A stretch of DNA of 64,000 nt from an uncultured cyanobacterium (GTDB taxonomy: Bacteria; Cyanobacteriota; Cyanobacteriia; PCC-6307; Cyanobiaceae), in NCBI GenBank assembly GCA_903917565.1, contig CAIXBB010000001.1:333379-397378 (forward strand), in the 5' to 3' direction. A program made the position numbers and the translations under genes. Every line of letters starts with the position of its first letter. The first letter of the stretch is position 1. The notes beneath the pieces are model-generated. The model searched no databases and had not been told where the DNA came from. It was given only the letters and a program-made list of their open reading frames with translations. Positions 34,797-43,684 of the stretch are shown here, in pieces.

Positions 34797-35771
34797 TCAG
34801 AGCAGTCTGCTGGCCAGGCCGAAGTAGAGCGCGATCGAGGTGATATCGGCCACCGCCAGGGTGAGCGGGCCGGAAGCGATCTTGGGATCGAGCCGCAGGG
34901 CGTGGAACAGGGCGGGAATGGTGAGACCGTAAAAGCAGGCGGCCATCACGCTGAACACGATCGTGGCCGCCACGATCAGGGCCGCTGGCCCCATGCCGAG
35001 CCAGAGCACCAGCACCAGGGCCACCAGGGCGGCACAGGAACTGCCCAGCAGCAGGGCCGTGGCCAGCTCCCGCCGCAGGCTGGCTCGGTACCAGCGCCAG
35101 GTGGGCGGCGAAAGCTGCAGGGACTGGATCGACACCGTCATGCTCTGGATGCTGACGCTCTCCCCGAGGGCCAGCACGAGGGTGAGGAAGAAGGCCAGGG
35201 CGATGCTGCTGGCCAGGGTGAGCTGGAAGACACTCACCAGGACGGCGCAGGCCAGGCCGCTGGCGATGGTGGCCAGCAGCCAGGGGAAACGGAAGCGGAA
35301 GGCCCGCAGCGGCGAAGCGCCGCGAACCTGGGACACGCGGAAGCCCAGGGCCTCGAACAGGGCCGCCGCCTGGGCCGGCTGGTCAGGCAGAAAGTCCTCC
35401 TCGCTGAACATCGTCACATCCACCACCCCCACCACCCGCTGCTGATCGTTCACCACCGGCAGGGCCAGGAAGCGGTGATCGGCAAAGGCTTCGTGGGCCT
35501 CCAGGATCGTGGCGTGCTCCGGGATGGTCACCGGGCGGCGCACCATCAGCGCTGCCACCGGCGTCTCCTCCGCGGCCGACAGCAGACGCCGCAGGGGCAG
35601 CACGCCGATCAGGCGCTGCTCCGCATCGAGCACATAGAAGTAGACGATCCGATCAGCAATGTCGCGCCGACGCAGGCTGGCCAGCGCCTGAGCCACCGTC
35701 TGGTGGCCATCTAGGCATGACACCGCCCGGCGGGCGATGGTCGTGATCGGTTGGTGGAGGGTGTCGAGCAC
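34797..35771 (-). CDS. mgtE: MgtE-type magnesium transporter (shortened N-terminus)
   Basis: 324 residues: a CBS pair (IVYFYVLDAEQRLIGVLPLR, LALPVVNDQQRVVGVVDVTM), then five membrane spans, including LGESVSIQSMTVSIQSLQ with the pore-lining region and ASGPLTLAVADITSIALYF near the end. The usual N-terminal superhelical domain of MgtE is missing, so the protein is about 120 residues shorter than the common form. It should move Mg2+ (or Co2+) into the cell; supply of Mg2+ would matter for chlorophyll synthesis, though no direct link is shown. It is 9 bases downstream of the NYN-domain gene. Confidence 0.88.
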   Translation of the reverse strand: MLDTLHQPITTIARRAVSCLDGHQTVAQALASLRRRDIADRIVYFYVLDAEQRLIGVLPLRRLLSAAEETPVAALMVRRPVTIPEHATILEAHEAFADHRFLALPVVNDQQRVVGVVDVTMFSEEDFLPDQPAQAAALFEALGFRVSQVRGASPLRAFRFRFPWLLATIASGLACAVLVSVFQLTLASSIALAFFLTLVLALGESVSIQSMTVSIQSLQLSPPTWRWYRASLRRELATALLLGSSCAALVALVLVLWLGMGPAALIVAATIVFSVMAACFYGLTIPALFHALRLDPKIASGPLTLAVADITSIALYFGLASRLL

Positions 35772-35780
35772 AGGGAAACC

Positions 35781-36590
35781 TCAGTCGTCCTCCCTGGCGC
35801 GCACGTAGACGATCGTGCGGTTGCCGCTGGGGGCCTCCCGCTCCTCCATCACGAACAGGGAAGGACAGCCCCGCACCAGATCGGAGAGTTTGCGGAAGCC
35901 GTAGAGACGGGTGTCGAAGTCGGGCTGGATCTTCTGCAGATAGCTGCCGAAGGTGCCCAGCTGGGTCCAGCCCGATTCATCCACCGAGCGATCCAGGGCC
36001 TCCATCAGGAAATCAGCGGGAATGACGGGATGGCCGCTGGCGGGGGGATCGCTGTCGTGGGGGCGGCGGGCACTTTCCGCGGCAGCGGCATCTTCTCCGT
36101 GGCGGGCGGCGGTCCGCAGCATCTCGGTGAACAGAAACTTGTGGCAGGCATTGCGGAAGGCCGCAGGGGTCTTCTCCTCACCGAAGCCGTACACCAGCAG
36201 GCCTTCCTCCCTCAGGCGCACGGCCAGGCCGGTGAAATCGCTGTCGCTGGTCACCAGGCAGAACCCATCGAAACGGCGGGTGTAGAGCAGATCCATCGCG
36301 TCGATGATGAGGGCGCTGTCAGTGGCGTTCTTGCCCACCGTGTAGGCGAACTGCTGCATCGGCTTGATCGAGAACTTGTTCAGCAACGCCTTCCAGGAGG
36401 CGCTCTGGGTCGAGGTGAAATCCCCGTAGATGCGCCGCACGATCGCCTCACCGAAACGGGCCACTTCCTCCAGCACCGCCTCGATCACCGCCGCCCGGGC
36501 GTTGTCGGCATCGATCAGCACCGCCAGGCGCTTGCCGTTGTCCTCTCCCTGGCCTCCGGCCGGCGCCAGGGCTCCTGTTGGGGTTTTCAT
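35781..36590 (-). CDS. NYN (PIN-like) domain protein with C-terminal OST-HTH/LOTUS-like domain
   Basis: 269 residues. NYN nuclease core at residues 22-160: LAVLIDADNARA, NATDSALIIDAMDLLY and LVTSDSDFTGLAVRL hold the four acidic residues of the active site. The C-terminal part (MEALDRSVDESGWTQLGTFG, then LYGFRKLSDLVRGCPSLFV) matches the LOTUS/OST-HTH type RNA-binding module. This layout is common in cyanobacteria (LabA/DUF88 relatives) and probably acts on RNA. It lies just upstream of mgtE and is divergent from the phytase-like gene. Confidence 0.85.
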   Translation of the reverse strand: MKTPTGALAPAGGQGEDNGKRLAVLIDADNARAAVIEAVLEEVARFGEAIVRRIYGDFTSTQSASWKALLNKFSIKPMQQFAYTVGKNATDSALIIDAMDLLYTRRFDGFCLVTSDSDFTGLAVRLREEGLLVYGFGEEKTPAAFRNACHKFLFTEMLRTAARHGEDAAAAESARRPHDSDPPASGHPVIPADFLMEALDRSVDESGWTQLGTFGSYLQKIQPDFDTRLYGFRKLSDLVRGCPSLFVMEEREAPSGNRTIVYVRAREDD

Positions 36591-36672
36591 CGCTCACCCC
36601 CTGGGGGATTGGACCCTAACCGCCCCCAGCGGGTGTCCCCGGATGCCGCCGTCAACCCGCGCCGACAGGAGA

Positions 36673-37692
36673 ATGAAAACCATGGTTCTGCCGCTCGCCG
36701 CCGTCGCGCCGCCACCCCTGCTGCCCTGTCCGGCCGAGGCGGGCTGGGAGCTGGTGGCCCGCGGGCGCCTGTCGCGGCGCGGGGCGAACGGAGAACCTTC
36801 CGGGGGCTTCTCCGCCGCCAACTACCTGAGCGAGACCGATGCGCTGCTGCTGCTCAGCGATGCCCCCCAGGGCCGCGTGAGCGCCTGGAGCGGCCTGCGG
36901 CAGTTGGGGCGCGTGCCGCTGCGGCCCCTGTTCCAGCTCGACCTGAAGGGATCCCCCTCGGCTCCACTACCGGCGGAGATCGATGGTGAAGGCCTGGTGG
37001 TGCTCGGCGATCGGCTCTGGGTCGCGAGCGAAGGCCGGCGCAGCACCGACCGGCCGGCCCAGCTGCTGGCCTTCGATCGGGCCAGCGGCCTGCTGGAGCG
37101 CGCCTATCCCCTGCCCGACGACTGGCAGCCGGGCCCGGGACGGGGGCTGGGGGCCAACAAGGGACCGGAATCCCTGGCACTGCTGCGCCGGACCGGGCAG
37201 GCCGACGTGCTGCTGATGGCCTCGGAATCGCCCCTGCTGCAGGACCCTCCTGGCCAGGTGAGGTTGCTGGGGTGGGCTCTCACCCCCTCCGGACCCGTTG
37301 TCCGCCCCCTGGCCCGGCTGGCGATTCCCCCAGGCGATGGCTGGGGGCTGACCGATCTGCTGGTGGTCGACGCTGCCGCTCCAGCGCCTGGGCTGCTGGC
37401 CCTGCTGCGGCGCTTCCGGCCCCCCGATCAATGGCAGGCGCTCCTGGCCCACTACCCGCTGCCCGATGGCCGGGCTGATCCGGGCGTCGTGCTGGAGCCG
37501 ATCCGCCAGTGGGATCTGATCGCGGCCGGCCTGCCGCCCGACAACTGGGAGGCCATGACCCCGGGGCCATCCCAGGCCGATGGGCGGGCCAGCCTGCTGC
37601 TGGCGTCGGATGACAACTTCAGCGCCATCCAGGACAACCATCTGGCCCTGCTGGTGCCCCGCCGCAGCGGCCCCTGCCAACCGAACCGATGA
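36673..37692 (+). CDS. Phytase-like esterase domain protein
   Basis: 339 residues. A short N-terminal hydrophobic region is followed by a beta-propeller-like domain with repeated strands such as FSAANYLSETDALLLLSD and GEGLVVLGDRLWVASEGR, and GANKGPESLALLRRTG, characteristic of the esterase-like family related to phytase (PF13449). LLLASDDNFSAIQDNHLALL near the end is strongly conserved in the family. RBS: CAGGAGA before the ATG. The stop overlaps the PhoX ATG by four bases, so both proteins are made together, presumably to release phosphate from organic substrates. The export signal is weak. Confidence 0.82.
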   Translation: MKTMVLPLAAVAPPPLLPCPAEAGWELVARGRLSRRGANGEPSGGFSAANYLSETDALLLLSDAPQGRVSAWSGLRQLGRVPLRPLFQLDLKGSPSAPLPAEIDGEGLVVLGDRLWVASEGRRSTDRPAQLLAFDRASGLLERAYPLPDDWQPGPGRGLGANKGPESLALLRRTGQADVLLMASESPLLQDPPGQVRLLGWALTPSGPVVRPLARLAIPPGDGWGLTDLLVVDAAAPAPGLLALLRRFRPPDQWQALLAHYPLPDGRADPGVVLEPIRQWDLIAAGLPPDNWEAMTPGPSQADGRASLLLASDDNFSAIQDNHLALLVPRRSGPCQPNR

Positions 37693-39911
37693 ACCGACGC
37701 GATCTGCTCTCCCTGCTCGGGATCGGGGCCTGTGCCCTCGCCAACACCGCTCGGCCCTCGGCCGCTGCGGGCACAGTGGCGGCGGGGCGGGCAGCGGCGG
37801 CCGGCGCGGGTGACAGCCCCTTCCCAGTGGTGCCCACCCCCCTGCCGGTGCCCACCGATGGGCTTGATGCGGACAGCCAGCGGCGTCGGTATGCCCGGAT
37901 CGAACTGGAGGACAGGCTGGTGCTGCCGGATGGCTTCCGGGCCGACGTGGTGGCGGTCTGGGGGGATCCGTTGGCCGATGGCCGCTTCGGCTTCAACAAC
38001 GATCACCTCTCCTTCCTGCCCCTGGCCGCGGATCGGGCCCTGCTGACGGTGAACTTCGAGTACATCAGCGCCAGGGCCTGGCGGGAGGGCTATGGCGAAG
38101 CCGTGGGCGGGGAACTGCCGTTCGAGGCCCTGATCGAGGCCATGGCCGCCAGGGGCGGGCAGGTGGATGCCGCCAGCCTGCCGGCTGGCGATCCGCTGCT
38201 GCAGAGCATGCGCCAGCTGGCGGTGGCGGCCATGGCCGATCTGGGGCTCGGTGTGATCGAGCTGCAGCGGGAGCCCGGCGGCCCCTGGCGGCGTCGGCCG
38301 GGGACGTTCGATCGGCGCATCACCGGCCTGAGCGGCTGGGGCGACCCCGCCCAGCGGCTACGCAGCTCCAGTCCGGCGGCGGCCGTGTTCCGCCGCCGCG
38401 CGCGGCTCGGCTACGACGACGGACTGGGGGACGCGATCATCGGCAGTTTCGCCAACTGCGCCGGAGGCGAGACCCCCTGGGGCACGGTGCTCAGCGCCGA
38501 GGAGAACATGCAGAGCCAGGTGGCCGAGGCGGTGCACGCCGACGGCTCCTCCGTCTCCCCAGCCGAGCGGCCCTTCGCCTACGACGGCCAGCGCCTCGAC
38601 GGCCTCGGCAATCCCTTCGGCCTGGCGGGCAACAAGTACGGCTGGATGGTGGAGATCGACCCGCGCCGGCCCGAGCGGGCTGCGGTGAAGCACAGCTGGC
38701 TGGGCCGCTTCCGCCACGAGGCGGTGGCAGTGAAGGCCGTCGCTGGCCAGCCCCTGATCGTCTACTCCGGCTGCGACCGCCATGGCGGCCACCTCTACCG
38801 CTTTGTCAGCGACGCCACGATCCGCGATCCGGCCGATCCGGCCAATTCGGCCCTGTTTGCTGCCGGACGCCTCGAGGTGGCCAGGTTCGATCCGCCGGCC
38901 ACCGCCGGCGGGGAGGGCCAGGGCCGCTGGCTGCCCCTGGAGCCCTCCACTCCGGTGGCCCCGCTCACCCCCGCCCATTTCGCCCGCCACGGCCTCCACC
39001 AGCCGATCCTCCTGCCCCACAGCGACCGCCTCAGGCCCGGCGCCGAAGCCTTCAGCAGCGACGCGGCCGTGGCGGCCTACCGCCACCGGTACCGCACCCT
39101 GGCGGACCTCTACCCCGGCCAAGGCGAGGAGCGGATGGGAGCGATCCTGATCGATGCCCATCTGGCCGCCTGCGCCATCGGGGGCACCCCCGGCGCCCGG
39201 CCGGAGGACACGGTGATCGATCCCACCAGCGGCGATCTGCTGATCGCCTTCACCGCCGGTGGCGGCAGCGACGACGGCCGGGCCGACCCGGCCATCTTCC
39301 CCGGGCCCCAGGGCCAGCCCACCTGGCCCTATGGCTGGATCATGCGTCTGGCCGACGCCGGGCCCCAGAAGGCGGGGGCGTTCCGCTGGCGTCTGGTGGC
39401 CACCGGCGGGGCCCCCTGGCAGGGGGGGCTGGGCTTCGCCAATCCCGACAACCTCAGCATCGACCGGCTGGGGAACATCTGGATGATGACCGACCGCTCG
39501 ACCAAATCGGCCGATCTGGACCTGTTCGGCAACAACAGCTGCTGGGTGCTGCCCACCCGCGGCCCCGGCGCCGGTGGGGCTTTCTGCTTCGCCACCGGGC
39601 CGATGGAGTGCGAGCTCACCGGCCCTTGCTTCGACAGCGTCGAATCCACCCTGTTCCTGGCGGTGCAGCATCCGGGCGAGGACAACGGCACCCGCCCCTC
39701 CCCGGAGGCCCGTGAGGCCCAGGCCCACCGGCTCATCGACCGGTCCGGCCGCCCCTTCGAGCAACTGCGCTGGGTACCCCAGGGCTCCAACTGGCCGTCC
39801 GGGGTGCCTGGCAGGGCCCCCCGCCCCGGGGTGGTGGCGATCCGGCGCCTCAGCGGCGGGCCGCTGCTGGGGAATCAGGCGGTGCCTGCGTCCAGGGAGC
39901 GCTCGATCTGA
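37689..39911 (+). CDS. phoX: PhoX-type alkaline phosphatase (DUF839)
   Basis: 740 residues. The N-terminus MNRRDLLSLLGIGACAL is a Tat-type signal (RR in NRRDLL) ending near ARPSA. Family landmarks: FGFNNDHLSFLPL, NCAGGETPWGTVLSAEEN, FRHEAVAVKAVAGQPLIVYSG, PDNLSIDRLGNIWMMTD and ESTLFLAVQHPGED. PhoX is a periplasmic or secreted, calcium/iron-dependent phosphatase used in phosphate starvation by marine bacteria. The coupling to the phytase-like gene and the presence of pstS fit a phosphorus role; no Pho box was identified upstream. The 3' end overlaps the next gene tail-to-tail by 37 bases. Confidence 0.88.
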   Translation: MNRRDLLSLLGIGACALANTARPSAAAGTVAAGRAAAAGAGDSPFPVVPTPLPVPTDGLDADSQRRRYARIELEDRLVLPDGFRADVVAVWGDPLADGRFGFNNDHLSFLPLAADRALLTVNFEYISARAWREGYGEAVGGELPFEALIEAMAARGGQVDAASLPAGDPLLQSMRQLAVAAMADLGLGVIELQREPGGPWRRRPGTFDRRITGLSGWGDPAQRLRSSSPAAAVFRRRARLGYDDGLGDAIIGSFANCAGGETPWGTVLSAEENMQSQVAEAVHADGSSVSPAERPFAYDGQRLDGLGNPFGLAGNKYGWMVEIDPRRPERAAVKHSWLGRFRHEAVAVKAVAGQPLIVYSGCDRHGGHLYRFVSDATIRDPADPANSALFAAGRLEVARFDPPATAGGEGQGRWLPLEPSTPVAPLTPAHFARHGLHQPILLPHSDRLRPGAEAFSSDAAVAAYRHRYRTLADLYPGQGEERMGAILIDAHLAACAIGGTPGARPEDTVIDPTSGDLLIAFTAGGGSDDGRADPAIFPGPQGQPTWPYGWIMRLADAGPQKAGAFRWRLVATGGAPWQGGLGFANPDNLSIDRLGNIWMMTDRSTKSADLDLFGNNSCWVLPTRGPGAGGAFCFATGPMECELTGPCFDSVESTLFLAVQHPGEDNGTRPSPEAREAQAHRLIDRSGRPFEQLRWVPQGSNWPSGVPGRAPRPGVVAIRRLSGGPLLGNQAVPASRERSI

Positions 39912-40639
39912 TCGAGGGCCTCGTCGAGTGGTTCGATCGCCGTTGCCATGGCAGCATCGCTGGCTTGGGTGCTGGGCCACTGGTGATCGACCTGGCGGCG
40001 CAGCTGCTGCAGGCCGCCATCGATGGCCTCCAGCCGGGTGGCCAGGGCCAGCAACCGGGCCTCCCGTTCGTCCATCCCCTGGCGCGCCGCATGCAGATTG
40101 CGGCGCAGCTGGTCCACCAGCCGTCGCCGCTCCTGGCGCAGGGGGCCCTCCGCCTCCCGCTGCAGGGACTTCTCCTCCCGCGCCAGGCGGCGGGCCAGGT
40201 CGTCGGGATCCAGGGGCCGCCCCCCGCCCGACTCCAGCAGGGGCCGCCGTTCCCGCAGTCGCTCCGGCAGTTGCTGCAGCCGCTCGCAGCAGAGCTGGAC
40301 GCTGCCCAGGGCCTCCAGATGGCCCGGGTCGGTGAAGCGGACCACGGTCTCCTCTTGTAGGGCCAGGGCCGCCACCGCCAGGCCGCTGGCCCGATCCAGG
40401 GCCTCCTCCAGCCCCGCATCGAGCCGCTGGGCATGGAGCCGTTGCGTGCGGCTGCGGCGTCCAGCGGCCCCACCCCTGGCCAGCAGAGCGGCGCTGGCCA
40501 CGCTGAGGGCGACGGCAGGCAGGATCGCCAGGGGAAGGGCCACCCCCGCGCCACGCACCAGCAAGAGCAGACAGGCCCCGCCGGCGGCGACCGCCAGGGG
40601 ATGGTCTAGGGGGTTACTCCAGCCCGTCGTCGCCGCCAT
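39875..40639 (-). CDS. Membrane protein with long coiled-coil tail, unknown
   Basis: 254 residues. Two hydrophobic segments near the N-terminus (VAAGGACLLLLVRGAGVALPLAI and VALSVASAALLA) followed by about 180 residues rich in Arg, Gln, Leu and Glu, typical of a coiled coil (RLAREEKSLQREAEGPLRQE, LLALATRLEAIDGGLQQ). The start codon overlaps the stop of the VWA lipoprotein gene by one base, so it is coupled to it and likely participates in the same assembly. No family recognised. Confidence 0.7.
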   Translation of the reverse strand: MAATTGWSNPLDHPLAVAAGGACLLLLVRGAGVALPLAILPAVALSVASAALLARGGAAGRRSRTQRLHAQRLDAGLEEALDRASGLAVAALALQEETVVRFTDPGHLEALGSVQLCCERLQQLPERLRERRPLLESGGGRPLDPDDLARRLAREEKSLQREAEGPLRQERRRLVDQLRRNLHAARQGMDEREARLLALATRLEAIDGGLQQLRRQVDHQWPSTQASDAAMATAIEPLDEALDQIERSLDAGTA

Positions 40640-42324
40640 CAGAAGGCCATCTGCAGATCTTCCATGCGGCGGCGGATGCTGTCCGCCGTTCCAGTGGTGA
40701 AATCACCGCCGTTGCTCTCGGCGATGCGGCGCAGCACGGCGGGATCGAAATCCCCCTGGTTGCCGTAGCCCATGGTGAACACACCGATGCGCTCATCACT
40801 GGCGAAGCCACTGCGTTTCAGTTCACTGTCCAGTCCCTCCAGTGAGAGGCGCGAGCCGTTGTCCTGGCCATCGGTGAGCACCACCACCGCCAGGATCTCC
40901 CCGGGGCGGCGGGTGAGCCGCAGCCAGTCGCGGCCCTGCAGGATGGCGTCGTACAGCACGGTGCCGCCCTCAGCCTCCAGTGAGGCGATGAAGCGGCCGG
41001 CCGGGTCACCACCTGCGGCGCCACCGGTCACCACCACCGGAGGGCGCAGCCGGTTGTCGAAATCGAACAGGCCCACGGTGTCCCGCGGACCGATCTGGGC
41101 CAGGTAAGCCTGCAGGCTGCGCTGGGCGGCAGGCAGCTTCTCCCCCTGCATCGAACCGGAGCTGTCCACCACCAGCGCCACCCGGGATGGCTTCTTGGCC
41201 TGGTTGCGCCACAGGGCGATGATCGCCTCCACCACCTCCGGCCTGGGAGCCCGCAGGGAGTCGTAAACGGCCCGGGGATCGACGCCGTAGGCGGCGGTGA
41301 CGCGGCTGGGTGGTACTGCCGGGTTGGCCGGCCGCAGCCCCTGATCGGCCGCCAGGCGCTGCACCTCGACACTCTGGAGCCGCTCGATGATCAGCTGAGC
41401 CGCCTGCTTCTCCCGGGGCGACACCCAGGGGGCGTCGGGGAGGATCGCCCGCATCGTGCTGGCGTAGGTGGCCCTCGGGTACACCGCCTTGAAGGGCTCC
41501 TGGTCGCCATGGCGGGAGGCGTTGACCGCCACCACCGAGGACTCATAGACCGAGCCCACCGAGGCCCAGAAGGGGCCGTTGCGCTGCATGGCCCGGGCGA
41601 GTTCGTCGGTGGAGCTGCCGTAGCGCGTCACATGGCGCTCAATGGCCGCCACCTTCGCGCCGTGGGCCTGCACATCCGCCAGGGTGAGGGATTCGGGCCG
41701 TTTGCCGGCCACCTCAGCCACCATCGCCACCAGGGTCTGCAGGCCCGAATTGGAGCGGGTCGGTGCGGTGTGGACGTAGCGGATCGGCTGGGAGGGGCCG
41801 GCCGGATCCAGCTGGCGGTGGTCGCTGCTGCGCGCCAGCGCGGTGAAGGGATCGGGGCGGTCGAGGCCCTTCGCCAGGGCCGGGGTGGTCATGAACACCA
41901 TCGGACTGGAGGCCAGGGCCGGCGCATCGGCCGGCGCCGGAATCAGCTCCCGGGTGGGCGCCAGGCGCTGCAGCCGATGCCGCAGCAGATCCAGATAGAT
42001 CTCGCCATCCACCGAGACCAGGGTGGGGATGCGCGGGTCGTCGGCCGCCTGGCCGCCCTGGAGCACCCCCCGGGCGTGGTTTTCCATCTCGCTGACCACA
42101 TCCCCGCTACCGGTGGCCCTGCAGCGCACCAGCACCGGGGTGCGGTCGGCCAGCCGCGGCGGCGACTGGGCGATGGCCTTGGCCGCCTCCTGGCAGAAGC
42201 CCTTCAGGGCGCTGCCCACCAGCATCTCCAGCTCCAGCGGAGGCGGGCCCAGAAGATTGCAGCCGCTGATCGGCAGGCCAAGCAGCGCGGTGATGACGCC
42301 GGCCAACCGCAGGGCCCGTGCCAT
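40639..42324 (-). CDS. Lipoprotein: solute-binding domain plus von Willebrand factor A domain
   Basis: 561 residues. Signal LRLAGVITALLGLPISGC with lipobox ISGC at 18-21. The first 340 residues resemble a periplasmic binding protein (LEMLVGSALKGFCQEAAKAI at the start, PTRSNSGLQTLVAMVAEVAG, SSTDELARAMQRNGPFW). The VWA domain begins at ALVVDSSGSMQGEKL with an intact MIDAS DxSxS motif, then GTVLYDAILQGR and VVVLTDGQDNG. Together they suggest an extracytoplasmic protein that binds a ligand and, through metal-dependent adhesion, a partner protein. The next gene encodes a membrane coiled-coil protein, coupled by a one-base overlap. The divergent neighbour shares several motifs. Confidence 0.85.
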   Translation of the reverse strand: MARALRLAGVITALLGLPISGCNLLGPPPLELEMLVGSALKGFCQEAAKAIAQSPPRLADRTPVLVRCRATGSGDVVSEMENHARGVLQGGQAADDPRIPTLVSVDGEIYLDLLRHRLQRLAPTRELIPAPADAPALASSPMVFMTTPALAKGLDRPDPFTALARSSDHRQLDPAGPSQPIRYVHTAPTRSNSGLQTLVAMVAEVAGKRPESLTLADVQAHGAKVAAIERHVTRYGSSTDELARAMQRNGPFWASVGSVYESSVVAVNASRHGDQEPFKAVYPRATYASTMRAILPDAPWVSPREKQAAQLIIERLQSVEVQRLAADQGLRPANPAVPPSRVTAAYGVDPRAVYDSLRAPRPEVVEAIIALWRNQAKKPSRVALVVDSSGSMQGEKLPAAQRSLQAYLAQIGPRDTVGLFDFDNRLRPPVVVTGGAAGGDPAGRFIASLEAEGGTVLYDAILQGRDWLRLTRRPGEILAVVVLTDGQDNGSRLSLEGLDSELKRSGFASDERIGVFTMGYGNQGDFDPAVLRRIAESNGGDFTTGTADSIRRRMEDLQMAF

Positions 42325-42367
42325 GGAGCGGTACGGAAAGGTGTGTCCATTCTGCCGGTGATGGCCG

Positions 42368-43453
42368 ATGGCTCCAGCGGCGGCGCTGGCGAGTCCCGGC
42401 GCCGCGTTCAGACTGCAAGGCATCCGGAAGTCCCCATTGGAAGCGACCCTGAGCCGCAGGCGCCTGCTTTCGCTCCTGATCGCCAGTGCCTCCCTGGCCC
42501 TGGCAACGGCGCCCCTGCCTGGGCTGCGGCGGCCGCTGGTGGTGGCGGTGGGGTCGGAACTGGCCAGAGCGATGGGCGAACTCGAACCCCTGTTCGAGCG
42601 CCGCCACGGCGACATCGACCTGGACTGGACGGTGCAGGGCTCCCAGGACATGGTCAACCGCGCCCGGGAGGAGGGACCGGAGCGCCCACGGGTGCTGATC
42701 CCCGCCAACCGGGACCTGCTCAAAGAGCTGGGCGGCGAGCTCCAGACCCCGGGGGGGCCGCCACCGTTCCTGCAACCCCCCGTTCCCGTCGCCCGCACCC
42801 TGCTGGTGGCCGTGGTCTGGCCGGAGCGGGCCAAGTGGCTGTTCCCGGACGGCCGCTTCTCCTGGCCCCAGCTGCGGCGGGCCGCGGCGGCGGGCCAATG
42901 GGGGGCCCTGGGCGCCCCGGCGAGCTGGGGCAGCTTCGATCTGCGCAGCGCCGATCCGATGCGCTCCAACTCCGGCCAGCTGACCCTGGCACTCTGGTGC
43001 CGGGGCCAGAACGGCACCGACTGCGCCGCCGCCCTGCGCCGCGCCGTCTACCGACCAGCCCGCTCCACCGACATCCTGCTGCAGGAATTCATCAGCGGCG
43101 GACCGAACGAGGGTGACCTGGCGCTGGTGTACGAAGCTTCGGCCCTGGCGCGCCGGAACGAGGCCAGCCGGCAGCGGCCAGGGGGCTATGTGCTGCTGGT
43201 TCCGAATCCCACGATCGAGACGGTGCTGGCGGCGGCCGTGCTGCGGGGTCAATCGCTCGGGCGAGCGGACGACGGGGAGAGATTCGTGGCGTTTCTGCTC
43301 TCCCAGGAGGGCCAGGGGGTGCTCAAGCGCCTGGGGTTCCGCGGCGCCGACGGCGGCGGCGGCAGCCCGGCCGCCCGCGGGGTGAAACGCCTGCCGCCCC
43401 CCTCTCCCGGGGAACGGGAAGAGCTGCTGAGGCTATGGCAACAGGCCGGGTGA
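42368..43453 (+). CDS. Exported solute-binding protein, divergent from and related to the VWA lipoprotein
   Basis: 361 residues from ATG 42368, or about 338 from TTG 42437, which directly begins a Tat-like signal (LSRRRLLSLLIASASLALATA). The mature part begins PLVVAVGSELARAMGELEPL and contains IDLDWTVQGSQDMVNRAREE, RSADPMRSNSGQLTLALW and STDILLQEFISGGPNEGD, typical of type 2 periplasmic binding proteins. The RSNSG and STDxL motifs also occur in the VWA lipoprotein in the same order, so the two look like paralogues. Only 43 bases separate the two starts. No ABC transporter genes adjoin, so transport is not assured. Confidence 0.83.
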   Translation: MAPAAALASPGAAFRLQGIRKSPLEATLSRRRLLSLLIASASLALATAPLPGLRRPLVVAVGSELARAMGELEPLFERRHGDIDLDWTVQGSQDMVNRAREEGPERPRVLIPANRDLLKELGGELQTPGGPPPFLQPPVPVARTLLVAVVWPERAKWLFPDGRFSWPQLRRAAAAGQWGALGAPASWGSFDLRSADPMRSNSGQLTLALWCRGQNGTDCAAALRRAVYRPARSTDILLQEFISGGPNEGDLALVYEASALARRNEASRQRPGGYVLLVPNPTIETVLAAAVLRGQSLGRADDGERFVAFLLSQEGQGVLKRLGFRGADGGGGSPAARGVKRLPPPSPGEREELLRLWQQAG

Positions 43454-43684
43454 AGGAGTCGTGGCGCACGCCGCCGCGTGTTTCCAGTCACGCGGGATGG
43501 TGCGCCAGCCGACGGACGCCGGCTAAAGAATGGACGGCTCCCTAACTATCCAGAAATGACAGAATTCGGCCCGCTTTTCTGATGCTTGCCAGGCCGTGAT
43601 CAACATGGAGATCGTGTCACCATGGCGGGGCTTCACTGCTGAGCGCGCCCAGCCTCTGGGCGCCGATCCAACTGCCAGAAGGTT

